Below, piece by piece: positions 33,001 through 45,685 of a DNA stretch of 64,000 nucleotides. A program made the translations under genes and the position numbers. The first letter of the stretch is position 1, and every line of letters begins with the position of its first letter. The notes under the pieces were generated by a model. That model saw only the letters and a list, made by a program, of their open reading frames with translations. It was not told the DNA's origin and did not search any database. Location of the stretch: the NCBI RefSeq assembly GCF_026745355.1, contig NC_079202.1:3834692-3898691 (forward strand), in the 5' to 3' direction. Origin of the DNA: Beta vulgaris subsp. vulgaris. Lineage: Eukaryota > Streptophyta > Magnoliopsida > Caryophyllales > Amaranthaceae.

Positions 33001-36000
33001 ACAACATAAAAAATGAAAAAACACGAGGGCATAACGTAGAAAAACCCTTTTATTTTTATTTTTACCCATGTTTCTGTCCTTCATATAACCTCCTTTAAAT
33101 GAGGCAAATGGCTGAAAGAGAAAGAGAGATAAGATGAAAGAGGAGATATGAGGGGAATTGGAAAAGAATCGATGGAGAAGTAAGAGCAAAAGGGAAACAC
33201 ACCCTTGAAAGTAATTCTAGTCGAGATGACCGTCAAAGCTTTTTAATATAAAGGTTTACCCCCGGATATTTTTTTAAAAGAATGATTTAGTATTTTGATA
33301 CTCATCCAGCTATTCGGCCCACTTGGATTGATCTTTTTTCATCAATATTTCTCCTTAAAGAGAAAAACAAGACTAGATATTGTTATTTATAATTGTCATG
33401 TACCCATACTATGTCCTAATTCAGGGGATAGTTCAGGCACTGGGACATGGACAACACCTAACACGTGACATAGACTACAACAACCTCATGGCTTTTCATT
33501 TCGGTCATGTGCTTTAAGTCGCTTCTTACATCTCTAGGAGGAGTTCACAAATACAATGCAAAATTGCATCTGTAATATTAATTGATATTATAGCAAAACT
33601 TTATTTCACAGTATATCGAATGAAAAGCTCAAAAGACAGAAATTCTCTAGTATGTACAGTCATGCAAAATATCACCTCTAGATACTGAAGGTGAGTCTGA
33701 ACTCAGCTCACTAGAAGCAGTGGAGTTATCAAGAAGATATGGTAGCTCAAGAAACTTCAGGAGTGCCTCTGTCTGAGGATTCCGATGATCTTCTGCAATC
33801 ATATATTGATAACCATCAAAATAGCAATTACATATTAAACAAAGAAATGTAAATGAACCCTATTTACATGAAGAAGAAGACATTCCTTCTTATTTGAAAA
33901 CAACCAGCTACTATTCAAGCCTGGAAAACACAAGGGCGCCAATAATGCTATCGTATGCGAGATAGAACATTGGTATAGGCAGACAGAAAGCTAACATACC
34001 ATCCAACAACCATCAAAATACACATCAAATTTGGAGTTAAAAAAGGAATAAGATTTCAGAGCTTCTAACGAACACCAACAGTTACCATATTCACCACAAT
34101 GAAGAACTAATTGAGCATGCTGGATAAACAAAGTAACATCAGCTAATCACAGTTCCAACAAGAGAAGCAAGAACTCATATTTTCTAGCCTAAAAAACGGC
34201 TTGCTGAATGCGCTTTAATTGCAAAATACCCATAATAAACAGAAAACTGCTTTGATCTAAAAATTACATAGCAGAAAATACTTCCTTAGTACACAATACA
34301 CTACATGATTACCTGCTCCGGGGCCATTTGAAACAGATTGAACGGGATCATAGCATGGAGCTGTTCGTGAGAATTCAAAGGGTTTAGCCCCTCTTATATT
34401 TAGCTTACTCCTGACCCACTGGCGACAACCTTCTTTGTCGACTTGCACACTCCTTTTCAAGAAACACGATATTATTTCAAGGCTTAATTAAAGGATAAGA
34501 GGATTAGAAACAAACAGATGAAGTAACACACACCGCAAATCAGCAGGCTTTCTAGTAAGGGGGAAGGCAGGATTGAATATCCGAGTTATTGCAAGCCATT
34601 CCTCATCATAACATATTTCAAATGGTCCAGGTCCTGATTCAATGTCAATAACCTGACACACAATATACATTTACCATCAGTAAATCTAGACAGTAAATAA
34701 CTCGGACCACAAGTGGGGTCACCAATTAATACCTGTAAGAATTTGCGACCAGGTAAGCACTTGTCAAGTGCAAGAAACTTTGTCACAGGACCATCATCGC
34801 CATGTTGGACAAGGGAAGAAAATTTACAGTGCAGGTGAGCCGAAAACCAATAGGAAGGTTTCAAGTTCTCCAGCAGCTTCGCCGCAGGCTTACTACCAAG
34901 AGTTCGTTCCTGGATCTGGCAAAGATAACACTTACAAATAGTAAGTCATGGTGAAAAGATTACATCTACATTGTCTGAATTTTCATGCAAGCATACAGTT
35001 AGATTACATACACATATGCAACACCAAAACACTTCAACCATCACGCGATGATGGAATCACTAGAATTGATCTTTCTACCTGAGTTGTGAAAGATGCAAAG
35101 CGCAAAGGGTCCCTAGAACCTAGTGCAAAGCGCATGGAGAAGGTGCTTGCTTCTCGTAAGCAAGCCCCCCCCCCCCTATTATTATATTTGCTTTGTTTTA
35201 TAGAAATTCAGGAAAACAGATCTTACGTACAATTGTGCAGCACATCAGAGTAGCAGATCTCCTATCAAGTTCACTTATTCTAGAAAGAACAAGAAGGGCA
35301 CCTAAGTAATTTACTATATTGTTATGCACTGATTATTGTAAATAGTAAAATGAGGAAATAGGTGGCAGAGAAAGATACTTGTTTAGTGGGTATAAATAAT
35401 GTGGAGGGAAACTGAATGAGGTATGCAATATAGAGAGAAGAGTAAACACACTTGGGAGAACTCAGCCCTCTCGAATGGTTGAGAGTTGTGATTGAGAGGA
35501 TCACCCTGATTCAATCAATACTTCTTCTATTTGGTTACCCTGATTCTGTTTCTTTGATATAATTGCTTCTTGTACCTGAATTAGTAGCAAATTTGTACTA
35601 CCCCAATAAAAAGAGCTCACTAATAATAATGTGTTGCACAATCATATCTCCAAAAATGAAAAAGGAATACTACGTAGAGGTTAAGAATACATAAGATAAT
35701 TATTACTAGGTTACTGGAACAATGAGTTTATGTCCTGATAGTGCAAGATGGTCAGCTATTAAAAAAACATGTTAAATTTGACTAACATGTGTACCTAGCA
35801 AGCCATACTCCTACTATGCAATGAGCCACTAACTCAAAAGTGAACACGCATGCTGATACCCAAATGGATAGGACTATAACAGTTCAATATCTATACTACA
35901 TCACTGATTAGTGAGACAAATCCATCTGCTACTTAGGCACCAAATAAAACCAGAGATGAACTTTCAGCCAATCAGCCCTCATATCAGACTCTTGTCAGTA

Positions 36001-39000
36001 CCCTTTTTCTTTTTATGGAATTGTCAGCAGCATAATTGATATTACCTCTTTTTCAAAAAATGGCTTCTTCCGAACAAGTTCCCTCCAATTTCCACAATCA
36101 GTAATACCAAGTGGCCAATCATGAGAAAGAAATATATCTATTGGCTCCTCAACTTGCATAAGCTTGTGAGCATCATACTCACGAACATGATAGATGGACC
36201 GAATATCACTCTCGTTGTATGGAGGTCTCTCAAAATGACCTGCTCGTATATAAAACACATACATGACAAATTATTCCCTCTTTTCTGTTGCTAAAGGAAG
36301 ACAGAATTACAGAGATGTCAAGTAATACATATTTGTCATAACAATATCTAACCCATGTTTGTAATAAGAAAATACCAAAACCACGCAAACTATAATATAT
36401 GCAAACCAGCCAACCTAATTTATAATGACGAAAATTGTATATCCCCGACAATCCACCAATTCGTATGCTGCCAAATTTGATCACTCCCGCAAAACCCAAG
36501 AAGTATATATTAGGTGCGGCCCATCCACCGTAGTACCTAGAAACAATCAACATTGCTACTAGCATAAGGAATTTTGGATGAATTTCAGCAACATAACATC
36601 AGTTGATAATTATGATGAACATCATTTCACATATTTAGTGAATATCACTAGCAATATATTAACATGAAATTTTGCAACAGAGATTTTAAAAGACATTACT
36701 GACCAAAGAACAAAACATGATAATGGGAGTAGACGATAAAATTAGCTTAGTCATAAAGATTAAGGATGATGATTGAAAGCAACCCTCAAAATACAAATCC
36801 GCCTTCACTTGAGAAACTACTTGATTTTCTATGACGACTATGATAGCCAAGATGATCACCCAAAGACGGTGCTTGAATCAGTTGAGAGCAGAGATCATTT
36901 TTACAAAAACAACAGGACTCCAATATAGAAGTTGTTATTGAAACGGAAGCTATAATGGCAGTATGCAAGAGAAGAAGATCTCCTCGCATTAAAAAAAAAA
37001 AAACTTTTAAATATCACTGTGAAACACATTCACAGCTTATTAAAAATTTTGGATCTATGTCATCCCTACCAACAGCTCTTCACAGAGATTTCATAGAATT
37101 CAACCTGATTGAAGCAGCACCAAGATAAGATCTTGGGCCTGCATGGTAGGTAAGTGGTAACTCCCGGATTTTCAATCAGCTGATTGCTGAGAGTATAAAC
37201 ACTGACATCAACTTCTAAGCTATTCAATAATCTTAGTTTTAAAAGGCGCAAGGCAAAGGCCCACGCATCTCGTATATGAGGCGCACCTTTATTTTTTAAT
37301 TTCTATGGTATTAGATTTTAAGTAGATAAAGCACATACTAAAGTAATTAAAATATATTCCTTAAAGAAAAAGTAATTAACATAAAAGTAGTAAAAAAAAG
37401 GTAATTAATATAAAACAAATGACAGTCTCTTTAATATATATATTTGTATCTTTACTCATATAACACTGGGCCCAGAGACAGGAGAAAAAAGAAAGGGTAA
37501 AGAAGAGCATGGAAGAAAAGAAGAAAGAGGTCGCAGAACATAGGAAAAACATGTCAGAATCGAAGAAGATGAGAATCGAAGCATTTGAAAAACGCAACGT
37601 GAATCCAGATCGAAGAGGAAGAGAGTAGAAAAGATGAAGCAGAAGGAGAAAAAGTGTTGGCCATGGAAGAGAGAGAAAACAAAAACTAACCTGAAAACCT
37701 CTGTCGCCGGCCACCGGAGATGTCATAAAGTGCCGTCGGCCACTAGATATGGCTCGCTGGCAACACCCAGAACCACTCATTTGGGTATTGGTTTGCAGTT
37801 CGCGAATTAGGGTTTTTTAAATTAGGGATTTCAATTTGTGGGTTGAAATGAAGTAAATTCGTGCAATCAGATGAGGGCTTTTGCTCGATTTTGTAGAATA
37901 AAGACTGGGTAAAGTCTTATTTTCAAGAAATTTGGCTTTTTTAAAGGTTTTTAGCGAAGATCTTCTTCCCTCCTCACGCATCGAGCTTGAAAAAGCGCGC
38001 GCCTGCCTGCGCCCATTGTAGATCGCCTCGCCTATGACTTCCAAGGCGATTTTTCTTGCGCCTGAGCGCGCCCTTTTTAAAACAAAGTCAATAATACATT
38101 ATAACTTTAAAATATAGCTCATCCTCCAACTCTAAATAAAATATTCCATATAGGGTTCGTCATCCTCTAGCTTAACTTATGTTTAATACAAGAAAATTTT
38201 CGAGATTTATACGTTTAACCAAAGATCATTATTTCCAAACATAAAAAAATTTAAAATCATTACAAGAACACTTGTGGACAGAATATGAAGTACTAGAACT
38301 CTAAAATTTCTGGCAATCCCAAACATCTTTGTTTCAGAAAAGCGAATATGGCCACTTGGTAGTGAAACAGTAAAAGTAGTTCTAAACGTCAAAAAGTACA
38401 ACTGACGAAACATTCTAATAGATGTATGCTGTTCATGTGCACGTTTCTGCCCAAGGAACATGTAGACAAAAGACGAGGATCTCACCAAAACCCAAACTTA
38501 TGTTAATCAGATCAATTGGGATCTTCTTTGTCTTTAATTCTCACCACTCACCAGTAAACACCTCCAAGGAATTTTAGCTATCAGATATCAAGACATGTAA
38601 AGGATTGCAGAAAGCCTAATTCTTAGAAATAGAATTTGCAGAAAGCCTTACAAGCTTTTTTTTCTATCTTGAGAAAAGAATGACAATAGCCAAACTAAAA
38701 GCTGTCATCCTTTCATTATCATCATACACAGACACACAGTACATATCACTTGTGTTATTTATATGTTCATATCTCAAGTATATACTATATAGTATATACA
38801 TAGATATTATGAGACTCTTCAAATGGTTGTTAATGATAGCACAACAACATCTTACTAATTCACCACCACCCTTATCCCCTCGCCAAACAAAAAACTACAC
38901 ATTACAAGAAAATTGAGATTTCTTGGAATTCATACTTTCCTTCTCGTAAAAAAGAACTGCCGGTGTTCATCTTAATATTTTACTTCAGAAACAGAATTTC

Positions 39001-42000
39001 TCCGGATCTAAAAAGAAATTTAATTTACATCTTACCCTCAACCAGTGACAAAGATGAGAACCAAGTAACAGAAAGGAAACCAAAGAACCCTTGTTGTTCT
39101 CCCTGCTACTGACGGCCACATCTCAAGCCAGTTCTTATGATCAAGAAAGAGGATCTCCGTAATCACTACGAAGCTAAGACAGAGATGATGGGGTCAGATA
39201 TGGCTAATCATTCACCTTTATGATGCAATATATAAGAATATCCTCTTAGTTAGGATAGAGCTTTGAATATTCACTCATGTCAAGAAGATAAAAATGAGCA
39301 AGAATTTTCACTTATGTAAACTTTCCATGAGCAGACAAATGGATGAAACAATCGAGTGAAACAAGTATGGGACACTCTCCTTCCAAGGTAATCAAGGATT
39401 CAAGGATTGGACCAGATGCTGACTTCCAAGCAAAGTTTGTGTAATATACCACAGATAACTTTGAAGCAATCAAGAATTACATGGTCTCTCCGTAACTTAT
39501 ACAAATATCAAACTAAAACAGAATATTATAAAACAAAATTAAATTAAGAAACTGCGGCTGGAAGATTACATCCTTAGTGACAGGTAGAATATGTTCCTAG
39601 GTATACAGGTAAGGAACATCCAAGCAACAAACCAAGATAGGCTGGTAAAGCTTTCGCATCTGTGACTAAGGGTATGTTCTCTTGAACTCATTTTTTGTGA
39701 ACTTATTTTATTTTTTCTGAACTTCTCTCAAGTTCTCTAATTGTTCTCAACTTCTACTTATTCTTTCTAAACTAATCTGAAGTGTTCTTATCTTTTCTGA
39801 ACTTTACTAATTAAACATTTTGAAATTTCTCTTATCTTTTCTAAACTTTTCTAAAAGAAGTAAAAGTAAGTTGAAGAGAAAAAACCTTTAATGAAAATCT
39901 GCAAGACTATGCAAGATATAAAACTTCATAAAGAAAATAAGAATATAAGTTTGGTTCAATGTTACCTAATTCCCTTATTCCCGCGTGAATCGCAAATTGA
40001 GAAAAGCGAATCATGGTTCGTTTTGGTTCATTTTTGGCCCATTTTGGGCGAATTAGATAACGGATCAGGTAACGCTGGTTTGGTTAAATATATGTGGCAT
40101 ATCCCCAGAAAATACAACTAGCATCCAAGGAGAGAGAGAGGGGGAGGAGAGAACCAAGAAGAACCAACAAAAAAAAGAATTAAGGGTAGGCTACAAGTTG
40201 AGATTCCAGCAAAAGTGCAGCTCATATCAAATTGTCATCACAGAAAATACCATTGGAATTCAATCCACTCCAGTTACATGCTATATATAACTTAAAAGAA
40301 CCAAGATGAACAAGCTCAAATTAACAAGGGACAATGAAACAGAATTAGTCTAATGACTCACAAGTTGGATGCATGTATGCTCCATAGCCTCCATTCATAA
40401 TTGAATTAACAGGCGGTTTTATGATTACAGACTTACTTAAATGCATCCTTATGTTCTTTGATATACATTCGATTCAACACCTCAGCTCTCTCATTTACAA
40501 CTATATGAAGCAACAAGTACCAAAATGGACAAATAATCTAGGACAATGAGAGTACTAAGCAATAAATAAAGAGAGGAGGAGATAGAACTCATCTGTCAGT
40601 CTAATTACCAGGTTGGGAATCACCCACTTAACTTAATATGAGTGAGTTGAACTAATTAACAAAAACACAAAAGGTTAGAAATCATATGTTGTGCATATCA
40701 GAACATGCTCAAAGCTATTAGCTTGATATGCTAGCATCATACTATCTAATAATTTTCTTTGATGAGCATTGGAAGAAGAACATTCTTTTGGAGATATTTG
40801 TTCCTTAGCAGAAACACTATCAATAAATTGAAAAAAAAAATTCCTTTCTTCCCAGCAGGAAATTAGAATAACTCCATTCTGTTTAAAAAGATAAACAACT
40901 TATAGGATATCATAAAATATACTATTAGAATAGCAACGACATGTATGTTCCACAACCAAGCTTATAAGGGGTGAGTGCAGGATGCCAGGATCATGAAGCT
41001 ACTTACAGTTCCCAGAGGTAATTTGATGCTTCATGATTTCCTCCAATGAAAACAGTTGGCACAGGAGCTACTACTTGTCCTGAGTAATATTTCCAGAAAG
41101 TGTTCATTTGCCTATATTTAGGCTTCACATTCAAACTCTCAAGATCCTTTTTGTTTCTAACAGCCTGTCATAAGAGCAGACTTCTGTATCAGTCCATGAT
41201 GGCGTTTCAGGAACTTCATCTCATAAAACAGTAGCACAAACAGTTGCAAACATGCGTAGTCCATTTCTATAGCAATGAAAACATTATCACAATAAAGCTA
41301 CTACTGGTGTAATTTACCAAGTTAAGTAGCAGCACTGATGAGACATCCCAAGGGACCAAGAATTCCAGTCAAATTACGAAGCATTTTTCACACCTTAAAC
41401 TTCTACATAGCAACTTCTTCCTTCAAGATTATCTTCTCGTTTGACATGTCTCTTTTAAAAACAATCAATCTAACTATTTATAGCATCTGCTTCTGATTCT
41501 CACCAAGTGAAACTGTGAAAGCTCATGTGTAATGAGTCCGACACACCTTATCATTTACGCGATTTTCTAATCACAAAATGACAAAAATGTAACTTTCACT
41601 ATCGTTCACCATTCCAAAAATGGGCTAATAATGCTTCTTAACCACAATTTACAATAGCTGAAAGAGTTTGATACCTCAGATAAAAAAGTTAACAAACACT
41701 ATGAACATTCGCACATCTAGTTTCCGGATTCGTTATTCAATTTGCAAACATCCTTGTTTAAAATCACTTGAACATGCTTTTACAACAAACTCGGAAAGAT
41801 TTTCTCACGAGCACTTTAATTCTAAAGATAAATAATAAAATTTACTATCTACAGACATCATTAAGATTCTACTTCCAGTACAAACTTGTTTTTTTCCAAC
41901 AAAACCCTAACAATCGTACAAACAAAGTACCTTGGCAAAAAATACTATACTAGTTCAAAACTTGCAAAGAATCAAAATAAAATTGGTAGAGAATAGAAGA

Positions 42001-42131
42001 CAAAGGACCTGAAAATCGCCGCAGCAAATGAGAAGATCAATTTTGGTGTTCTCTGCTCTCTCTAATTCGATGATAGTTTTGTAGACATTGTCGAGGTCTC
42101 CATGCATGCATCCTTCCACAGCTATCTTCAT
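30096..42131 (-). CDS. DBR1: RNA lariat debranching enzyme, complete gene in nine exons
   Basis: Cleaves the 2'-5' bond at the branch point of excised intron lariats in the nucleus, so that they can be degraded or processed. Exons on the minus strand: 42131-42009, 41164-41007, 36536-36415, 36239-36046, 34915-34733, 34652-34534, 34452-34313, 33792-33676, 30178-30096. All introns are GT-AG, phases agree, and the sum is 1239 nt (412 aa plus stop), close to the usual plant length. Metallophosphatase residues are present: Cys8 and His10 in EGCMHGDLD, Asp39 in CCGDFQ, Asn84/His85 in [14 protein letters not shown], His in [10 protein letters not shown], and the pair in FSAHLHCKF. Cys8 is the residue typical of DBR1. 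The C-terminal domain follows ([28 protein letters not shown]) with an acidic end [12 protein letters not shown]. The start is MKIAVEG at 42131; an upstream in-frame ATG at 42164 would add 11 residues. Introns 2 and 8 are 4.5 and 3.5 kb and carry transposons. Confidence 0.95.
30768..31378 (+). mobile_element. Solo LTR in DBR1 intron 8, AAGTG target-site duplication
   Basis: TGTTATTTATG at 30768 and TTTCCTAACA ending at 31378 are TG...CA ends with inverted TGTT/AACA. AAGTG flanks both (30763-30767 and 31379-31383). A TATA-like ATTATAAAAGGG lies at about 31102 and a C run at about 31207, as in LTR promoters. The GC-rich GGGCCCGATCGGGCGG block at 30980 stands out from the AT-rich intron. No second LTR or internal domain is present. 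Strand is assigned from the TATA orientation. Confidence 0.85.
31922..33047. mobile_element. MULE-type non-autonomous element with long inverted ends, in DBR1 intron 8
   Basis: The first about 130 bases (GGGTTTTTCTACGTCCCTCG, then GTGCCCTTGTGTTATCTATT) return inverted at the right end (AATAGATAACACAAGGGCAC, then CGTAGAAAAACCC). A perfect 9-bp duplication TTTTATTTT flanks it (31913-31921 and 33048-33056). Long inverted repeats plus a 9-bp target duplication are the Mutator-like signature. The interior has no transposase. It does contain a 22-codon start at about 32239 ([13 protein letters not shown]) that might be a captured host exon, but this is too short to assign. Confidence 0.85.
35320..35595. 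repeat. Possible LTR-like remnant in DBR1 intron 4
   Basis: GGGTATAAATAATGTGG (about 35380), followed by CTCTCGAATGGTTGAGAGTT and CCTGATTCAATCAATACTTC, resembles the layout of the chromovirus LTR, which has TAATAAATAG, CTCTCGAAGAGTAAGGAG and CCTTGATCAAGC in the same order. No clean TG/CA ends or target duplication were found. A run of 13 C residues precedes it at about 35166. Confidence 0.3.
37232..38087. mobile_element. hAT-like non-autonomous element in DBR1 intron 2
   Basis: Left end CTTAGTTTTAAAAGGCGCAA and, read inverted, right end CTTTGTTTTAAAAAGGGCGC form terminal inverted repeats. TCAATAAT is duplicated on each side (37224-37231 and 38088-38095), the 8 bp expected for hAT. GGCGC-type motifs recur near both ends (AAGGCGCAAGGC; CGCCTCGCC; GGCGCAAG inverted). 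No transposase frame is present. Confidence 0.75.
39669..39887. mobile_element. Possible Tourist-type MITE in DBR1 intron 2
   Basis: GGGTATGTTCTCTTGAACTC at the left and AGTTGAAGAGAAAAAACC at the right are imperfect inverted repeats, with TAA before and TTTAA after. The interior is a TTTTCTGAACTT-type pyrimidine-rich sequence. The GGGTNTGTTC start fits PIF/Harbinger-derived MITEs, but the target duplication is not clean. Confidence 0.4.
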
Positions 42132-42680
42132 CTTTGGAAGTTCCTCAGTCTTGTGGTGTGCCAATGAGATGTTGCAGGTGAGGCCAGTCTCCGCCTGGAC
42201 TAGAGTATGTTCCTAACTACCTCTTCTAGAGAAGTAAGAATAGACAACATAGAGAGGAAGAAGTAATTACTAATTTTTTGGGGTCGAATTTCGCTAATTT
42301 ATGGTAAAAGAAGATGTGAGGAACAAATAGTTAAATACGCAGTGGTTAATGGAGTAGATCGAAGAGAGAAGTTCTCTTGCGTGTATGCAATGTTACCGTG
42401 TAGGCGTGTACTATTGCTGCCTGCTGGATTGGTTTGCTTGTATTATTATTCGGCTTACTTGGGCTACTTCTTTAGTTTTTTTTTTTTTTTAACTTGAGGC
42501 CCCCCTAAAATAGAGCCATGTTCTGAGTCCCATTTTAGACTTCCTCAATGTTGGGCCTGGACATACCTTTATATATTATTACGAGGTTATGGATGAAATG
42601 AGGTGAGAGAAGGGAAAAGGGTTATTATATAGTATTGTGTAATTTTTTGGAGGGAGAATTATATGTGAGAGGGAAAAAAT
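42132..42680. promoter_or_regulatory. Upstream region of DBR1
   Basis: Sequence immediately 5' of the DBR1 start codon on the minus strand, between the gene and the hAT-like element. It should hold the 5' UTR and promoter. I see no canonical TATA box close to the start, which is common for housekeeping genes, and I cannot name specific sites. Confidence 0.3.
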
Positions 42681-43277
42681 TAGGGGTGTTCGCGGTTTGG
42701 GTTGGTGCGATTTGGAATGTAACCCAACCCAAACGGTTTGGCATTTTTCCAACCCAAACCGCCCGCACTTTTGCCCAAACCAACCCAAACCGAACCGCGC
42801 AAAACGGTTTGGTGCGGTTTGGTTTGCAGTTTAACCATTTTTCCCTCCGCGATATTTTTTTTAATCTAAGAGTAAAAAAAATTGTTAATAAATATAAAAA
42901 GTCCAAATAAATAGAAAGTTGACTTCATAATTAAACATAAATAATAATTTATCAAAAGTGTCTAAGTTATTTACCTCAAACTTCTTTTTTAGTTGTATGC
43001 CACCTTGTCAAGTGTATTTTAAAAAAATCAAAATAGATAATTTTTTTTATAAAAAAGATCATATAAGATTGCGGTTTATGGTGCGGTTTCGATTTACAAA
43101 AATTAAAACCCAACCCAAACCGCAAACCGCGCTTTCCTTGAAATCATAACCCAAACCGCGGTTTCCTTGAAATCATAACCCAAACCGCAATTTTGAAACC
43201 GCAAACCAACCGAAACCGCGAAAAAACGGTTTGGGTTGCGGTTTGGTGCGGTCCAGACCGCACTCTGAACAGTCCTA
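42681..43277. mobile_element. hAT-like non-autonomous element with CGGTTTGG repeats
   Basis: The ends are TAGGGGTGTTCGCGG and, inverted, TAGGACTGTTCAGAGTGCGG. The 8-bp duplication GAAAAAAT flanks both (42673-42680 and 43278-43285). Each subterminal zone is dense with the motif CGGTTTGG or its inverse CCAAACCG, typically as AACCCAAACCGC. These zones open long but meaningless frames on both strands. The interior is AT-rich without a transposase. Confidence 0.85.
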
Positions 43278-43285
43278 GAAAAAAT

Positions 43286-44092
43286 TATGTAATGGAGGGA
43301 AGTAAAATTTGGGAAAAGATAAATCAATTTTTAATTAATTATCTCTTTCCTTTTTCAAATTCCTCCAATTTTGGAAGGAAGATAAGGGGAGATTTATAAG
43401 GTTTTCTTTCCCCTCACTTTCTTTCCTTTCCTATTAAATCCCTTGTTATTTTTTTTACCAAACATAGGTAAGTCTTTTTTTTTCTTTTCGGTTCCTACCA
43501 AACACACTGTTAATATTTCTTCCCCCACCTCATTCGTCCACATTACTTTTCACTAACTTTGTCATCTATTCTCGTCATGTCACAATTTCATACCTATATT
43601 TATTAACATCCCATTTACTTTCTTTGTCCTACTTTTCCATACCCCACCTCCTCTTCTCTCTCCTACTTTCTATACCCCGCCAATATCAATAAAATAATTT
43701 GATTAAATCAAAATATGATAATTAGATAATTGTCGTTGCGGTTTAATTTAACAATTACACATTTACACTAATTGCTAATTATAATAATTTAGCGGATTTT
43801 AATGTTAATAATAACGATAAATAAATACGCAAAAAAACACACCATAAATTCATTTTAAAAAACATAGATGAAATTGAACAAAGTACCGTACAATTAATTT
43901 TAAATAAAATATTGTAATAATTTAGATCTTCAATCGTCATCGGTAGACGACTGATGATTAATTTGCCAAATTTGTTGAACCAAGTCTCGTTGAAAGGCGT
44001 TATGCACATTTCTGTCCCATGATTCAGCTCGTCTTTCCATGTATCATTCCATTCCATGTATATTATGACAAAACCTAAAAATAATCTATCTA
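43286..44092. other. No supported gene; unrecognised short frame on the minus strand
   Basis: The minus-strand frame 44057-43779 reads EWNDTWKDELNHGTEMCITP, then NETWFNKFGKLIISRL. It does not match a domain I can name and no splice-linked partner is visible. The remainder is AT-rich with phrases such as ACCAAACATAGGTAAG and ACCAAACACACTG, common in MITE-rich DNA. It could be part of a decayed DNA transposon ending near 45090. Confidence 0.25.
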
Positions 44093-44357
44093 TCTATACA
44101 AATATATTAAAAGGCGTGCGAAAACAAGAAACTATGTCACGTGGCGCTCTCCCTAGGGAGTTTTAGTTCATGTAATCCACATACAATAAAAAAAATTAAG
44201 AAATTGCATAGTATAGGGCTTGATCTCGAGACCTCAAATACATATACTAATGTTCTAACCACTAGGCTAAGTTGTATTTAGTGTTATTATCATAAAGTAT
44301 TATATTAATAAATGAAATTTTTTCTTACCTGGTGCATAGTCCGGACCTAATAACTAA
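44093..44357 (+). mobile_element. Helitron-like repeat, copy 3
   Basis: It begins TCTATACAAATATATTAAAA and contains CACGTGGCGCTCTCCC, GGAGTTTTAGTTCATG and AGTTGTATTTAGTGTTATTA. It ends GGACCTAATAACTAAT with CCGG-type pairing before it. About 265 bp, closest to copy 4 at 61986. Confidence 0.6.
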
Positions 44358-45685
44358 TTATAAATTAAACCTAACAGTTACACACAATTCAATTTTGGTA
44401 TTCTTTTAAAAGCCCAGACTTTTATGCTTTCTCAATTAGTATAAATGGTTACAATCAATACGCATATACCTAATTCTTCACTAATTCCTACACAAAATAT
44501 GACCCTTCATCAAATTAATCAAATACAACATATTGCCAACACAAAACTAAGCTAAACAAATTCAACAAACTCGATTACCGACATTTACAGGTTTAAGTCA
44601 AATAAGTTAACAATTTCAACACAAAACACACACTAAATTAATCAAATTCAACAAAAACACTAAATGCCCTAATTCGTTTAACCCAAATTTAACAAAAACA
44701 CTAAAAGCCCTAATTATTTTAACCGACATTTGACTTTTAACTGAAAATTAATCAAATTCAACAAAAACACTAAATGTCCTAAACCAAAATTGTTTAGTTC
44801 TTCAATTTTCATAAAATTAACACAGACCTTACTTGCCGAGAAGGTGAAGGAGAAGAAGCTTCCAAGGAGAAGGAGAAGAAGCTGCTTTCAAAGAGAAGAA
44901 CTAGAAGATGCTTTCAGAGAGAAGTAGCAGAGCAAACAAATACAATTTTCAAACGTTTATGAATTCCCTGCGCCTAATTGTAACTCCTTTTTATTTTTAT
45001 TGGTGAAATTATTAATATGCCTCTAATATGGGCAACTGTCGCCCCATATCAGATATGGGCATATCAGCACTCTCAATGGACATGCTCTAAGTAACACCCA
45101 CAACATACAACTTTCTCTCTCATCTATACTCATGGATCACAAAACGACCTATGCTACATCCACCGCCGCCACAACCACCAGTCCACCACCCACATCTTTG
45201 ATTAAAATAGGAAAAAAATAATCAAAACCAACATCCAATCTTTAGCTTAAAAAGGAAAAAAAATCAGCAAGACACGATCTTAACTCTTCTAAGTTCTAAC
45301 AGTACAGTGTGTCACTCGCACACTGGTCCACCATAGCGCGTATCTCTCTTTTCCTTTTCCTACCTGGCATCGTAAATGCGCTCCCACCTCTGACCTTCCA
45401 CTCTCTCTCCTCAAAAAATAACACACACATAACCCAAAAAAAAAAAAGAACAATTACAAGAACTTGTTCTCTGGATTTTCTGGCCGATAATCTCACTCCT
45501 CTCTTCTGTAATCAGTCATTGAATTGCTAACAGTGATCCAAAATTGGCGAATTATAGATATTGTGAATTCCCAATTACTGTTGAAATTTGAAGCCAATTG
45601 CATCGGAAGAGTGCTAAATTAGGGCAAAATTGAACACCAAACTATGTGATTTGAAGTGGAAATTAGGTTTTTTTTCAAATAATTA
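44358..45685. other. Upstream region of IRX9H, with a possible transposon end
   Basis: A phrase AATTCAACAAAAACACTAAA recurs three times in variants at about 44648, 44687 and 44757, with CCCTAA after it. CACTCTCAATGGACATGCTC followed by TAAG at about 45069-45092 resembles the end of a plant DNA transposon, but its partner was not found. From 45093 to 45685 lie the probable promoter and 5' UTR of IRX9H, including a pyrimidine-rich CTCTCTTTTCCTTTTCC block at about 45343. No further gene is seen. Confidence 0.35.

Noticed and set aside
42579..43399. Frames with repeated WVG and QTA-type residues near 42600-43400
   Set aside because: They are translations of the CGGTTTGG arrays in the hAT-like element.
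43779..44057. Minus-strand frame considered as a Harbinger or hAT transposase tail
   Set aside because: The residues do not contain a motif specific enough to assign to either family.
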